Positions 25,022 to 36,252 of a DNA stretch of 64,000 nucleotides are shown piece after piece (positions within the stretch are counted from its first letter, which is position 1; each line of letters starts with the position of its first letter). The position numbers and the translations under genes are program-made. The notes beneath the pieces were generated by a model. That model was not told where the DNA came from. It saw nothing but the letters and a program-made list of their open reading frames with translations, and ran no database searches. Origin of the DNA: Bacillus sp. AZ43 (lineage in GTDB: Bacteria > Actinomycetota > Actinomycetes > Mycobacteriales > Geodermatophilaceae); NCBI GenBank assembly GCA_004570425.1, contig SPQJ01000007.1, positions 78,726-142,725 on the forward strand, read 5' to 3'.

Positions 25022-25041
25022 AAGAGTGCCTTAAGAGTGCC
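25022..25041. repeat. AAGAGTGCC direct repeat upstream of the integrase
   Basis: AAGAGTGCC occurs at 25022-25030 and 25033-25041, one DNA turn (11 bases) apart, in the gap between the integrase start and the tRNA. Evenly phased direct repeats near attachment sites are often arm-type binding sites for integrase or excisionase. The assignment is positional. Confidence 0.4.
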
Positions 25042-25060
25042 TGACCCATCTGACAGATGG

Positions 25061-25104
25061 CAATAGAAAAGCCCCTGACCGACGTTTCCGCTGGTCAGAG
25101 GCTT
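25061..25104 (-). terminator. Rho-independent terminator of tRNA-Asn
   Basis: On the minus strand AAGCCTCTGACC (25104-25093) pairs with GGTCAGGGGCTT (25080-25069) with one mismatch and a 12-base loop, followed by TTTTCTATT. It lies eight bases past the tRNA 3' end, so it ends tRNA transcription and shields the integrase gene from it. Confidence 0.7.
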
Positions 25105-25110
25105 GATTTG

Positions 25111-25183
25111 CTCCCCCGACTGGACTTGAACCAGTAACCCTGCGATTAACAGTCGCATGCTCTGCCAATTGAGCTACGGGGGA
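25111..25183 (-). tRNA. tRNA-Asn (GTT), attachment site of the element
   Basis: 73 bases on the minus strand. Acceptor arms TCCCCCG and CGGGGGA pair, discriminator G; D arm GTAGCTCAATTGGCAGAGC; anticodon loop CTGTTAA with GTT for Asn; T arm TGGTTCAAGTCCA. No encoded CCA. The gene is complete, consistent with insertion at its 3' end that restores the sequence. An identical copy of at least the 3' half should exist at the far left end of the element. The att core is likely within 25111-25160. Confidence 0.95.
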
Positions 25184-25322
25184 CGAGCGGGCGCGACCCG
25201 CTGGCCCGACGAGACTACCCCACGCTCCGGCAGCCCCCGGGACCGCCTCGCTCGCGTCTCCCGTTGTGCACGACACAGGTAGCGTGATCGTCCATTCCGC
25301 CCGATCGTCTGTGGAGGTCCCC

Positions 25323-25532
25323 GTGGCGAAGCTGTCCTTCCTCGCCGGATTCGGCGCCGGCTACGTCCTCGGCTCCCGCGCCGGGCGCGAGCGGTACGAG
25401 CAGATCCGTCGCGGCTGGGAGCACGCCAAGGACGACCCGCGCCTCCAGAGCATCGCCGGGGTCGCCCAGGCCAAGGCCGACGACGCTCTCTCCTCCCTGA
25501 AGGCCCGCATGGGCAGCGAGACCTCGCGCTGA
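25323..25532 (+). CDS. YtxH-like small membrane-anchored protein
   Basis: 69 residues. KLSFLAGFGAGYVLGSRAGRERYEQIR is the usual start of small actinobacterial YtxH-type proteins: a Gly-rich membrane helix then a charged helical tail. Function is unknown. GTG 25323 is supported by GGAGG six bases upstream; the longer frame from 25266 lacks such a site. It is the first chromosomal gene right of the tRNA. Confidence 0.7.
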   Translation: MAKLSFLAGFGAGYVLGSRAGRERYEQIRRGWEHAKDDPRLQSIAGVAQAKADDALSSLKARMGSETSR

Positions 25533-25540
25533 GCTGATCC

Positions 25541-26116
25541 TCAGTCGGGCTGGTCGGCCGCGACCAGCTCGGCGAGCTTCCGCCGCGCCACCTCGCGCGC
25601 CTCCGGGTCGTGGCGCCGCTCGTCCTCGTCGAAGACGACCGTCCACTCCCGCTCGGCCTGACCGGGGACGCGGCGGGCGACCAGCAGCACCCCTCCCCCA
25701 CCCGGGAGCGGCACGCGCCGGCTGGCCACGACGGTCTGGTCGACCCGGCGGCGGACCACCGCGGGGAGGTCGCCGGCGTCGGTGAGCACGTGGCGCACCG
25801 CGGGCCGGCGCGTCTGGACCCCGGGCTCCACCTCCGCGAGCGCGGTGACGACGAAGCTGCCGCCGCCGTCCCGCGTCCCCGACCAGCGCGCCTCGGCCAC
25901 CTCGTGCCAGGGCAGCACCTCGGCGTCGGTGACCGTCGTGATCTCCGTGGGCACGACCCGCAGCCCGCGCGACGTCGCCACCAGCCAGCCGCCGTCGCGG
26001 CTGAGCGTGCCCCAGGCGAGCACCCGCTCGTCGGGGTCGGACGACGCCAGGACGGCGACGCGCACCGGCTCCGGTGGGCGGGTGAACCGCGCCTTGACGC
26101 GGTCGACCAGGCTCAC
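25541..26116 (-). CDS. Conserved hypothetical protein, PH-like beta protein
   Basis: 191 residues, GTG start overlapping the dnaG stop (GTGA). The central region (VLAWGTLSRDGGWLVATSRGLRVVP ... LPWHEVAEARWSG) alternates short beta strands with Trp in the pattern of bacterial PH-like domains, and a C-terminal charged helix (DPEAREVARRKLAELV) follows. No catalytic motif or membrane segment. It is co-transcribed with the primase gene; its job is not known. Confidence 0.65.
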   Translation of the reverse strand: MSLVDRVKARFTRPPEPVRVAVLASSDPDERVLAWGTLSRDGGWLVATSRGLRVVPTEITTVTDAEVLPWHEVAEARWSGTRDGGGSFVVTALAEVEPGVQTRRPAVRHVLTDAGDLPAVVRRRVDQTVVASRRVPLPGGGGVLLVARRVPGQAEREWTVVFDEDERRHDPEAREVARRKLAELVAADQPD

Positions 26117-28941
26117 GGGGTCAGCCCGCCGGTCGCGCGCTTGCGCAGCGAGATGGCCAGCTGCTCGAGGTCCATGAGCTGCTTGAACGCCTTCATGTAG
26201 TCGTCCGAGGCCTCCACCGGGTTCATCCGCTGCAGCCGGCTCTTCACGTTCGCGATCTGCCGCACCGTGTGGATCTCCTGCAGCCGTGCCAGCAGCGCGT
26301 TGACGTAGGTGGCGTCGCCCTCGCCGACCGTCCGCATCGGCTCGACGGCGAGCGCGGTCAGCTGCGCGCGGGCCGTCTCGCTGGCGCAGTGGCCGGCGAT
26401 CTCCTCCAGCCACGCGGCTCCGGTGACCCGCGCGGCGGCCGCACCTCCGGCCGCCGCGACGGCCGCCGCGATCGCCGCGTAGTTCTCGTCGGTGTAGGCC
26501 TCCACGGGCACGGCGTCGAACGACGGCCCGGCCACCTCCGGCACCTGCAGCGCGGCCTTGACCGCCTCGCGCTCGACCGCGAGGGCCGCGTCGTCCGGGG
26601 TGCGCTGCGGGGCCCGCGGGCGCTGCCGCGGCCGGTTCCCGCCGTCCCCGGTCAGCTGACGCAGGCGGTCCATGACCTCCGACTCGTCGGGCAGCCCGAG
26701 CAGGCCGGCCAGCCGGCGGGCGTAGGCCGGGCGCAGGGCGTGGTCCTTGATCTGGGCGAGCAGCGGGGCGGTCTTCTCCAGGGCGGCGACGCGGCCCTCG
26801 ACGGTGTCGAGGTCGTAGGTGGCGATCGTCGTCTTGAGGACGAACTCGATCAGCGGCGTGCGGCGGGCGATCAGGTCGCGGACCGCGGCGTCGCCGTGCT
26901 CCTGCCGCAGCTCGCACGGGTCGTTGCCGTTCGGCTCGACCGCCACGAACGTCTGGCCGACGAAGCGCTGGTCCTCGGCGAAGGTCTTCATCGCCGCCGC
27001 CTGCCCGGCCGCGTCGCCGTCGAAGGTGTACACCACCTCGCCGCGGAACTCGTCCTGGTCCATCAGGAGCCGGCGCAGCACGCTGATGTGCTCACCGCCG
27101 AACGCCGTGCCGCAGGACGCGACCGCGGTGGTGACGCCGGCCAGGTGGCAGGCCATCACGTCGGTGTAGCCCTCGACGACGACGGCCTGGTGCCGCTTGG
27201 CGATGTCCCGCTTGGCCCGCTCGATCCCGTAGAGCACGGTGCTCTTCTTGTAGAGCGGCGTCTCCGGGGTGTTGAGGTACTTGGGCCCCTGGTCGTCGTC
27301 CATGAGCTTGCGGGCACCGAAGCCGATGACGTCGCCGGTGATGTCCTTGATCGGCCAGACCAGCCGGCGGTGGAAGCGGTCGATCAGCGTGCCGCGGGAG
27401 GACTCCTTCGCCAGCCCCGCCGTCACCAGCTCCTGCTGGCTGAAGCCCTTGCCGCGCAGGTGCCGGGTGAGGGTGTCCCAGCCGCCGGGCGCGAAGCCGC
27501 AGCCGAAGTCGACCGCCACCTGGCGGTCGAAGCCGCGCTCGGCGAGGAACTGGCGGGCGGGTGCCGCCTCCGGCGTGCCGAGCTGCTCGGCGAAGAACCG
27601 CGCCGCCTCGGTGTTGGCAGCGACCAGGCGCGCCCGCTGACCGGCGTGCGCGCGGTCGGGGGCACCGGTGGGCCGGCCGCCGTCGTCCTCGTAGTGCAGC
27701 TCGACGTTCGCCCGCCCGGCCAGCAGCTCGACCGCCTCGGAGAAGGAGAGGTGGTCGATCTTCTGCACGAACGAGATGACGTCGCCACCTTCCCCGCAGC
27801 CGAAGCAGTTCCCGGTGAGGATGTTGTCCTCGAGGGTGAACGCGTGCGTGCCCGGCACCTCGGCGCAGAAGACTTCCTCGACTCGGTCGCTCCACTCGAC
27901 GGCCTGGACAGCCCAGCGCTTGCGCTCGTACTTCTTCTTGTTGACCAGGAATCGCTCACGATGGTGGCGCAACAAGAAGAAGGACTCAGGCAGCCCCTTC
28001 GTCATGAGGCGGAGGTTGAAGATGTCACTCGGCATGCCATCGATGCCGATGCGGTTCTGCTTGGCGATCCCGAAGGTGCCGACGCCGAGCCGGGTACACA
28101 ACGTCCGGACGTACTCGAGATCTTCGACGTGGGCGGAGTTCAGGATGGCGTCGCCGTCTTCGGCCACGCATCCATCGGCGGCGAAGTAGCCGGCCAGCCA
28201 GCCCAGCAGATACGAGGCGTCCTCGTCGAGCGAGGGACGCTCCTCTTTGAAGTAGGCGGGCAATCCGTAGTAGATCGTTCGTTCCTCGCCCGTCCAGGAA
28301 CGGCACCCGTCGAAGTACGACGCCAGTTCGGCGTCCTTCTCTCCGTGGAGCATCGCGACGGAGCCTGCCCCGGCTCGCGTGCCGTCGCCGTAGACGAGCC
28401 CCCGGGCGATACCGAAGGGCGACGGGCGGGTTGCCGGGTGCAGGACCCGACTCATCGGGAAGGACGCCGAAAGGCGATCCCCGGGTCGGAGATCCTTGGT
28501 CAGCACCTCGCGTCGGTCCTGACGCAGCTTTCCTGACGGAACAAACCAACGGTGCTCGTCCGTCGCGTGGATGACCTTCGTACGACCGTTGCGCGTCAAC
28601 GTCAGCTTCATCAATCGCTGAACGCCGTAGGACTTGAAGGGAGCTTCGACCCAACTGCCGTTGCCGTTCAGGACCCTGACCGTCTTGCCCGCCAGCTCCC
28701 GGATCGGGATGGTCCCGTCCTCCGTGAGCACCCCGGTCTCGCCTGCCAGGCAGTGGAAGAGGTTGCGCGTCGGGGTCACCTGGAACGACGGCGACTTCTC
28801 GTCGTGGAACGGGCACAGGCCCTTGAGGCTGCCGCCGCCCGCGCGCTTCAGCTGCAGGTGCTCGCCGACGATCTCGTCGATCCTGGACCGCTCGCGTACC
28901 AGCGCGATGTCCGCGGCGCGGATGCGTCCCCGGCCGGCCAT
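26113..28941 (-). CDS. dnaG: DNA primase DnaG with an internal intein
   Basis: 942 codons encode a 627-residue primase plus a 315-residue intein (residues 64-378). N-terminal zinc ribbon: CPFH (Cys43, His46) and, after splicing, CFGCGEGGD (Cys379, Cys382). The TOPRIM core follows with VVVEGYTDVMACH and TFDGDAAGQAAAMK, then a C-terminal helicase-binding domain (KSRLQRMNPVEASDDYMKAFKQLMDLEQL). The enzyme makes RNA primers at the replication fork. The intein splits the zinc ribbon between His63 and its third metal ligand, so primase needs splicing to fold. The ATG overlaps the stop of the upstream gene (TGATG). GC content falls inside the intein. Confidence 0.95.
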   Translation of the reverse strand: MAGRGRIRAADIALVRERSRIDEIVGEHLQLKRAGGGSLKGLCPFHDEKSPSFQVTPTRNLFHCLAGETGVLTEDGTIPIRELAGKTVRVLNGNGSWVEAPFKSYGVQRLMKLTLTRNGRTKVIHATDEHRWFVPSGKLRQDRREVLTKDLRPGDRLSASFPMSRVLHPATRPSPFGIARGLVYGDGTRAGAGSVAMLHGEKDAELASYFDGCRSWTGEERTIYYGLPAYFKEERPSLDEDASYLLGWLAGYFAADGCVAEDGDAILNSAHVEDLEYVRTLCTRLGVGTFGIAKQNRIGIDGMPSDIFNLRLMTKGLPESFFLLRHHRERFLVNKKKYERKRWAVQAVEWSDRVEEVFCAEVPGTHAFTLEDNILTGNCFGCGEGGDVISFVQKIDHLSFSEAVELLAGRANVELHYEDDGGRPTGAPDRAHAGQRARLVAANTEAARFFAEQLGTPEAAPARQFLAERGFDRQVAVDFGCGFAPGGWDTLTRHLRGKGFSQQELVTAGLAKESSRGTLIDRFHRRLVWPIKDITGDVIGFGARKLMDDDQGPKYLNTPETPLYKKSTVLYGIERAKRDIAKRHQAVVVEGYTDVMACHLAGVTTAVASCGTAFGGEHISVLRRLLMDQDEFRGEVVYTFDGDAAGQAAAMKTFAEDQRFVGQTFVAVEPNGNDPCELRQEHGDAAVRDLIARRTPLIEFVLKTTIATYDLDTVEGRVAALEKTAPLLAQIKDHALRPAYARRLAGLLGLPDESEVMDRLRQLTGDGGNRPRQRPRAPQRTPDDAALAVEREAVKAALQVPEVAGPSFDAVPVEAYTDENYAAIAAAVAAAGGAAAARVTGAAWLEEIAGHCASETARAQLTALAVEPMRTVGEGDATYVNALLARLQEIHTVRQIANVKSRLQRMNPVEASDDYMKAFKQLMDLEQLAISLRKRATGGLTP
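27808..28752 (-). mobile_element. DnaG intein with LAGLIDADG homing endonuclease
   Basis: 315 residues, from Cys64 (CLAGETGVLTEDG, splicing block A) to Asn378 (TLEDNILTGN, blocks F and G), with Cys379 as the downstream nucleophile. Block B is present (HATDEHRWF, the TxxH pattern). Two dodecapeptide endonuclease motifs are visible, GIARGLVYGDGT (about intein 114-125) and YLLGWLAGYFAADG (181-194), each with its acidic residue, so the homing nuclease may be active. The residue before the terminal Asn is Gly instead of the common His. Composition is less GC-rich than the primase around it, implying recent arrival. Confidence 0.93.
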
Positions 28942-29450
28942 CAGCTGCTCCCCCCGGCCACGGCCGCGCCGCTCGCGGCGACGACCACCGCGGTGTTGCG
29001 GCGGCTGATGATCAGCTCCAACCAGAGGAGGAACACCTGGTGGTGCACGGGCAGGTCGGGCTCCGCGGTGAGCGTCGGCCGGGGCGACCAGCCTCCGGTG
29101 GTGCCGCTCTCGGCCACGACCCGGCCGTCTGCCAGGAACCGGTGGGCGCCCTTCCAGTACGACGCCGACCGCACCTCGACCGGAATGCCTTCGAGGTCGG
29201 CCCCCCAGGTGCCCTCCCACAGCGACGTCTGGCGCGCGCTCATCCGGACGGCGTCCTCGGGCTCGGTGGCCCAGCGGGCCGTCAGCGCCCGCTTGGCCTT
29301 GGCCAGCACCCACTGCTGGGCGCCGATGGTGGCCGTCGCGGCTTCCTTCCAGTTCGACGCCTTCAGGGTGGCGACGACCGAGCCGTCGCGGAGGACGGGG
29401 AGGACGCCCTTCCCCGTGCCGGCGGTCCCGGCCTTGCCCAGTTCGAGCAC
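28941..29450 (-). CDS. Hypothetical protein upstream of dnaG
   Basis: 169 residues. Predominantly beta-strand pattern (VLPVLRDGSVVATLKASNWKEAATATIGAQQWVLAK, then repeated Trp-containing strands such as TSLWEGTWG and YWKGAHRFL), followed by one hydrophobic segment near the C-terminus (VFLLWLELII) and an Ala/Val-rich end. It may be a tubby/LURP-like beta-barrel protein, a guess from pattern only. It overlaps the dnaG start by one base (TGATG), indicating one operon, with a 10-base gap to the YdcF-like gene upstream. Confidence 0.6.
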   Translation of the reverse strand: MLELGKAGTAGTGKGVLPVLRDGSVVATLKASNWKEAATATIGAQQWVLAKAKRALTARWATEPEDAVRMSARQTSLWEGTWGADLEGIPVEVRSASYWKGAHRFLADGRVVAESGTTGGWSPRPTLTAEPDLPVHHQVFLLWLELIISRRNTAVVVAASGAAVAGGSS

Positions 29451-29460
29451 CGTCTCCCCC

Positions 29461-30090
29461 TCAGCCGATCCCGGGCGCGCCGGCGACGCTCTCGCCGGTC
29501 ACGCGGTAGAGCAGGTAGGCGGCAGTCTCCCGCAGGATGTAGCGGAACTGGGTGCCACGGGTCTGCACGGCCGGGCCCTGCCGGGTCGGCGAGCTCTCGG
29601 CCTCCATGCCGGAATCCTCCGCCATGCGCTCGGCCCGCATCGCGTGCCACGGGTCGGTGACCAGGACGGCGCTGCGCCAGCCGCGCTCGTCGAAGGCCGC
29701 GGCCACCACCCGCATGCTCTCCAGGGTGTCGACGCCCTCCTCGACGGCGAGCAGCGCGTCCTCCGGGACACCGGAGCCGGCCAGGTACCGGCGGCCCGCC
29801 TCGGCCTCGGAGAACTGGTCGCCGTCCGCCCGGCCGCCGACGGTGACGATCCGCGGGGCCACCCCCGCCTCGTACAGCGCGATGGCGTGCTCGAGGCGCG
29901 CCTCGAAGATCGACGACGGGACGCCGTTGTACTGCGCGGTGCCCAGCACCACGATCGCGTCGGACGCCGGCCGGGAGTCCTGACGGGCGTTCCACCAGAT
30001 CGCCAGGCCCGTGGAGAGCACGAGGAGCATCGTCGCCAGGACGGCCGCACCGGCCACCCGGTTCAGCAGGTTCCCGATGCGCACGCCCAC
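29461..30090 (-). CDS. YdcF/SanA-like DUF218 protein
   Basis: 209 residues. One N-terminal membrane helix (about 10-33) anchors a DUF218 domain: SDAIVVLGTAQYNGVPSSIFEARLEHAIALYEAGVAPRIVTVGGRADGDQFSEAEAGRRYL and VLVTDPWHAMRAERMA, which are the family's conserved strands and the DPWH motif. DUF218 proteins are linked to envelope metabolism, but the reaction is unknown. It starts in the gap shared with furA, which is divergent. Confidence 0.78.
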   Translation of the reverse strand: MGVRIGNLLNRVAGAAVLATMLLVLSTGLAIWWNARQDSRPASDAIVVLGTAQYNGVPSSIFEARLEHAIALYEAGVAPRIVTVGGRADGDQFSEAEAGRRYLAGSGVPEDALLAVEEGVDTLESMRVVAAAFDERGWRSAVLVTDPWHAMRAERMAEDSGMEAESSPTRQGPAVQTRGTQFRYILRETAAYLLYRVTGESVAGAPGIG

Positions 30091-30168
30091 GCGTCATGGG
30101 TACCACGGGGATCCGACCGGACGAGGCGCCTGGGGACGGTGGTGTGTGCGGCCCCGCACCGATTGCTT

Positions 30169-32894
<2,726 letters not shown>

Positions 32895-32902
32895 CACCCC
32901 CA

Positions 32903-32938
32903 GGACGCCCCGGATCGCTTCGGCGGTCCGGGGCGTCC
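32903..32938. terminator. Hairpin between convergent katG and ppdK
   Basis: GGACGCCCCGGA (32903-32914) pairs perfectly with TCCGGGGCGTCC (32927-32938), loop 12 bases. It lies nine bases past katG and 37 before the end of ppdK, so it can serve both. No T-run is present, as is common in high-GC genomes. Confidence 0.7.
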
Positions 32939-32974
32939 GCGTGTCCGGCCACCGGAGTCGATCATCAACTCGGC

Positions 32975-35689
32975 TCAGGACCCCGCGCGGGCACCACCCA
33001 GCGCCGCTCGTCCGGCCTCCAGCCGCGCCACCGGCACCCGGAACGGCGAGCAGGACACGTAGTCCAGCCCGACCTCGTGGAAGAAGTGCACCGAGTCGGG
33101 GTCGCCGCCGTGCTCGCCGCAGATGCCCAGCTTCAGGTCCGGGCGCGCGGACCGGCCCTTCTCCGCGCCGATGCGCACCAGCTCGCCGACGCCCTCGCGG
33201 TCCAGCGACTCGAACGGGGAGATCCCGAAGATCCCCTTGTCCAGGTACTGGTGGAAGAACGCCGCCTCGACGTCGTCCCGGGAGAACCCCCAGGTCATCT
33301 GGGTCAGGTCGTTCGTGCCGAAGGAGAAGAACTCCGCGGAGCAGGCGATCTCCTGCGCGGTGAGCGCCGCGCGCGGCACCTCGACCATCGTTCCGATCAG
33401 CGCCCTGATCTCGACGCCCTGTGCCTGGCAGACGTCGGCGAGCACCTGCTCGGACTCCTCGCGGATCGCCTCCAGCTCCTGGACGGCGCCGACGAGCGGG
33501 ATCATGATCTCCGGCCGCGGGTCTCCCCCGGCCTTGCGCCGCTCGCAGGCCGCCTCGGCGATCGCCCGCACCTGCATCGCGAACAGGCCGGGGACGACCA
33601 GACCGAGCCGGACGCCGCGCAGCCCCAGCATCGGGTTGGACTCGTGCATCCCGCGGACGGCGGCCAGCAGCCGGAGGTTGCCCTCGTCGGGCTCCCCACG
33701 CTCCTCGGCCAGCGCCACGCGCACCGACAGCTCGGTCAGGTCGGGCAGGAACTCGTGCAGCGGCGGGTCGAGCAGCCGGACGGTGACCGGCAGCCCGTCC
33801 ATCGCCTCGAAGATCTCCAGGAAGTCCTGCTTCTGCAGCGGCTCGAGGGCGACGAGCGCGGCCTGCCGCTCGTCCTCGCCGTCGGCCAGGATCAGCTTCT
33901 CCACCAGCTGGCGGCGGTCGCCGAGGAACATGTGCTCGGTCCGGCACAGGCCGATGCCGCGGGCGCCGAAGCGACGGGCGCGGGCGGAGTCCTCCGGGGT
34001 GTCGGCGTTGGTGCGCACGTCGAGCCGCCGCACCTCGTCGGCGTGGGTGAGGATCCGGTGCACGCTCTTCACCAGGTCGTCGGTGTCGTCGGCGTCGGGG
34101 TCGATCTCGCCCTCGAAGTAGCGGACGACGGACGACGGCTCCACGGGCACCTCGCCCAGCCACACCTTGCCGGTCGAGCCGTCGATGGAGATGACGTCGC
34201 CCTCGTTCACCACCGTGCCGTCCGGGGCGGTGAACCTCTTCGCCTTGGTGTCGACCTGCAGCTCCTCGGCGCCGCACACGCAGGTCTTGCCCATCCCGCG
34301 GGCGACGACCGCCGCGTGCGACGTCTTGCCGCCCCGGCTGGTGAGCACGCCCTGGGCGGCGATCATCCCGGAGAGGTCGTCGGGGTTGGTCTCCCGGCGG
34401 ACCAGGACGACGTCCTCCCCCCGGTCGGCCCAGGCCACGGCCTCCTCCGACGAGAACACCGCCTTGCCGACGGCGGCCCCCGGCGAGGCGTTCATGCCCT
34501 GGGTGAGCTGCTGGGCGTCCCCGCCGGTCACGAACCGCGGGAACATCAGCTGGGCGAGCTGGTCGCCGGTGACCCGGCGGACCGCCTCATCCATGTCGAT
34601 GAGGCCCTCGTCCACCAGCTGGGTGGCGATCCGGAAGGCCGCGCCCGCGGTGCGCTTGCCCACCCGGGTCTGCAGCATCCAGAGCTTGTTGCGCTCGACG
34701 GTGAACTCGATGTCGCAGAGGTCGCGGTAGTGCGACTCGAGCCGGCTCATGATGCCGAGCAGCTCGTCGTAGGCGCTCTTGTCGATCGACTCGAGGTCGG
34801 GCAGCGGAACGGTGTTGCGGATACCGGCGACGACGTCCTCCCCCTGCGCGTTCTGCAGGTAGTCGCCGTAGACGCCCTGCTCCCCGCTGCCGGGGTCGCG
34901 GGTGAAGGCGACGCCGGTGCCGGAGTCCATGCCGAGGTTCCCGAAGACCATGGAGCAGACGTTGACCGCGGTGCCGGCGTCGCTGGGGATGCGCTCCCGG
35001 CGGCGGTAGATGATCGCGCGGTCGGAGTTCCACGAGTCGAAGACGGCGTTGATCGCCATGTCCATCTGCTCGCGCGGGTCCTGCGGGAAGTCGCTGCCGG
35101 TGTGCTCGCGGACGATGGCCTTGAACCGCCGGACGACGTCCTCCAGGTGCTCGGCGTCCAGGTCGAGGTCCAGCTCGGTGCCCTGCTCCGCCTTGACCTC
35201 GTCGAGTGCGTCGTCGAACAGCTCACCGTCGATGCCGAGGACGGTCTTGCCGAACATCTGGATGAGCCGGCGGTAGGAGTCCCAGGCGAACCGCTCGCTG
35301 CCCGACTGCCGCGCCAGCCCGCGGACCGACTCGTCGTTGAGACCGACGTTGAGGACGGTCTCCATCATCCCCGGCATCGAGGCGGCGGCCCCCGACCGGA
35401 CCGAGACCAGCAGCGGGTCCTCCGGGTCGCCGAGCGCCTTGCCCATGGCCTGCTCCAGCGCCGCGAGGTGCTCGCTGACCTGGGTGTCGAGCTCCGGCGG
35501 GGTGCCACCGTTCTCCAGGTAGTAGCGGCAGGCGTCGGTGGTGATGGTGAAGCCCGGCGGCACGGGCAGGCCCAGGTTGGTCATCTCGGCCAGGTTCGCG
35601 CCCTTGCCGCCCAGGAGGTCCTTCTGGTCCTTGTTGCCCTCGCTGAAGTCGTAGACCCACTTCGTCGCCGACCGGGTTCCGCTGGTCAC
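32975..35689 (-). CDS. ppdK: Pyruvate, phosphate dikinase
   Basis: 904 residues, the usual PPDK length. The nucleotide-binding N-terminal domain has LLGGKGANLAEMTNLGLPVPPGFTI; the swivelling domain has GGKTSHAAVVARGMGKTCVCG with the phosphorylated His; and the C-terminal PEP/pyruvate barrel has RTEHMFLG, GVRLG and SFGTNDLTQ with the catalytic Cys in LGICGEHGGDP. It interconverts pyruvate, ATP and phosphate with PEP, AMP and diphosphate in the cytosol. GTG 35689 is preferred over an upstream ATG at 35734 because GGAGG sits eight bases away. It converges on katG. Confidence 0.95.
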   Translation of the reverse strand: MTSGTRSATKWVYDFSEGNKDQKDLLGGKGANLAEMTNLGLPVPPGFTITTDACRYYLENGGTPPELDTQVSEHLAALEQAMGKALGDPEDPLLVSVRSGAAASMPGMMETVLNVGLNDESVRGLARQSGSERFAWDSYRRLIQMFGKTVLGIDGELFDDALDEVKAEQGTELDLDLDAEHLEDVVRRFKAIVREHTGSDFPQDPREQMDMAINAVFDSWNSDRAIIYRRRERIPSDAGTAVNVCSMVFGNLGMDSGTGVAFTRDPGSGEQGVYGDYLQNAQGEDVVAGIRNTVPLPDLESIDKSAYDELLGIMSRLESHYRDLCDIEFTVERNKLWMLQTRVGKRTAGAAFRIATQLVDEGLIDMDEAVRRVTGDQLAQLMFPRFVTGGDAQQLTQGMNASPGAAVGKAVFSSEEAVAWADRGEDVVLVRRETNPDDLSGMIAAQGVLTSRGGKTSHAAVVARGMGKTCVCGAEELQVDTKAKRFTAPDGTVVNEGDVISIDGSTGKVWLGEVPVEPSSVVRYFEGEIDPDADDTDDLVKSVHRILTHADEVRRLDVRTNADTPEDSARARRFGARGIGLCRTEHMFLGDRRQLVEKLILADGEDERQAALVALEPLQKQDFLEIFEAMDGLPVTVRLLDPPLHEFLPDLTELSVRVALAEERGEPDEGNLRLLAAVRGMHESNPMLGLRGVRLGLVVPGLFAMQVRAIAEAACERRKAGGDPRPEIMIPLVGAVQELEAIREESEQVLADVCQAQGVEIRALIGTMVEVPRAALTAQEIACSAEFFSFGTNDLTQMTWGFSRDDVEAAFFHQYLDKGIFGISPFESLDREGVGELVRIGAEKGRSARPDLKLGICGEHGGDPDSVHFFHEVGLDYVSCSPFRVPVARLEAGRAALGGARAGS

Positions 35690-35808
35690 CGCTGACACCT
35701 CCGCGCTCGAGAGCCGACCCCCCGCGCCGGGCACGTCCGGCCCGGAGGCCAGGCCTTACCGGCGACTGAGTCGATCTTGGACCAGCGTGGCGGGAGCCGC
35801 GACCGGGC

Positions 35809-36252
35809 TCACCGGGCGGGAGCGGTGCCGCAGACCTTGAGGCCGTCCTCGCCCACGACGGTCAGCTCCGTCGCCGTCCCGTCGGACCACTCCACCGGGA
35901 CGATGCGGGCGTCGCCGTCCTTCCGGACCTCGCCGAGCTCGGGGTCGCCCGCGCCCAGGTAGGTGCCGGCGACCTCGTCCTGGGCCATCCGGGCGCGCTC
36001 GGCGTCGCAGAGCAGCTCGCCCGCGGTCTCCATGTCGTCGGCCGCCAGCGCCGCCAGGAAGACGCCGCTGACCTCCTTGGCCTGGTCCGCACCGGTCCCG
36101 CGCAGCACGAGGGTCAGCACGACCATGAGGACGGCAGCGAGCACGGTGCCGCCGAAGATGAGCACCAGGAGCTTCCCCGACCGGCGCGGGGTCCCGGTGT
36201 GCAGCGGCGCCGGCCCGTCGTCGTAGAGGAACGGTCCCTCGGGCGCGGTCAT
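35809..36252 (-). CDS. Single-pass membrane protein, unknown function
   Basis: 147 residues. A short cytoplasmic leader (MTAPEGPFLYDDGPAP), one membrane helix (about 28-50) and an external alpha/beta region containing AADDMETAGELLCDAERARMAQDEVAGTYLG, resembling the small nuclear-transport-factor-like or DUF4878-type domains seen in actinobacterial membrane proteins. Two cysteines (residues 82 and 141) might pair. The ATG overlaps the dusB stop (ATGA), so it is translated with dusB. The role is unknown. Confidence 0.65.
   Translation of the reverse strand: MTAPEGPFLYDDGPAPLHTGTPRRSGKLLVLIFGGTVLAAVLMVVLTLVLRGTGADQAKEVSGVFLAALAADDMETAGELLCDAERARMAQDEVAGTYLGAGDPELGEVRKDGDARIVPVEWSDGTATELTVVGEDGLKVCGTAPAR

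Larger units (their letters stand above)
1..25160. mobile_element. Right part of a tRNA-Asn-integrated element (probable ICE)
   Basis: The integrase (23749-24999) and excisionase (23490-23693) lie directly inside the 3' end of a complete tRNA-Asn gene, the arrangement produced when a tyrosine recombinase inserts an element into a tRNA gene. Everything to the left is accessory in character: metal resistance, Tad-type pilus operon, defence genes and small membrane proteins. To the right, ordinary core genes start within 150 bases. No second copy of the tRNA 3' segment was seen inside the window, so the left attachment site must lie outside it. Calling it conjugative is an inference from size and the small membrane and ParA-like proteins at 1-2387; no relaxase or VirB4-type ATPase is visible. 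The outer boundary within the tRNA is approximate. Confidence 0.75.

Noticed and set aside
1..25110. A second copy of the tRNA-Asn 3' end (left att site) inside the window
   Set aside because: No matching segment was found by eye; it should lie left of the window.
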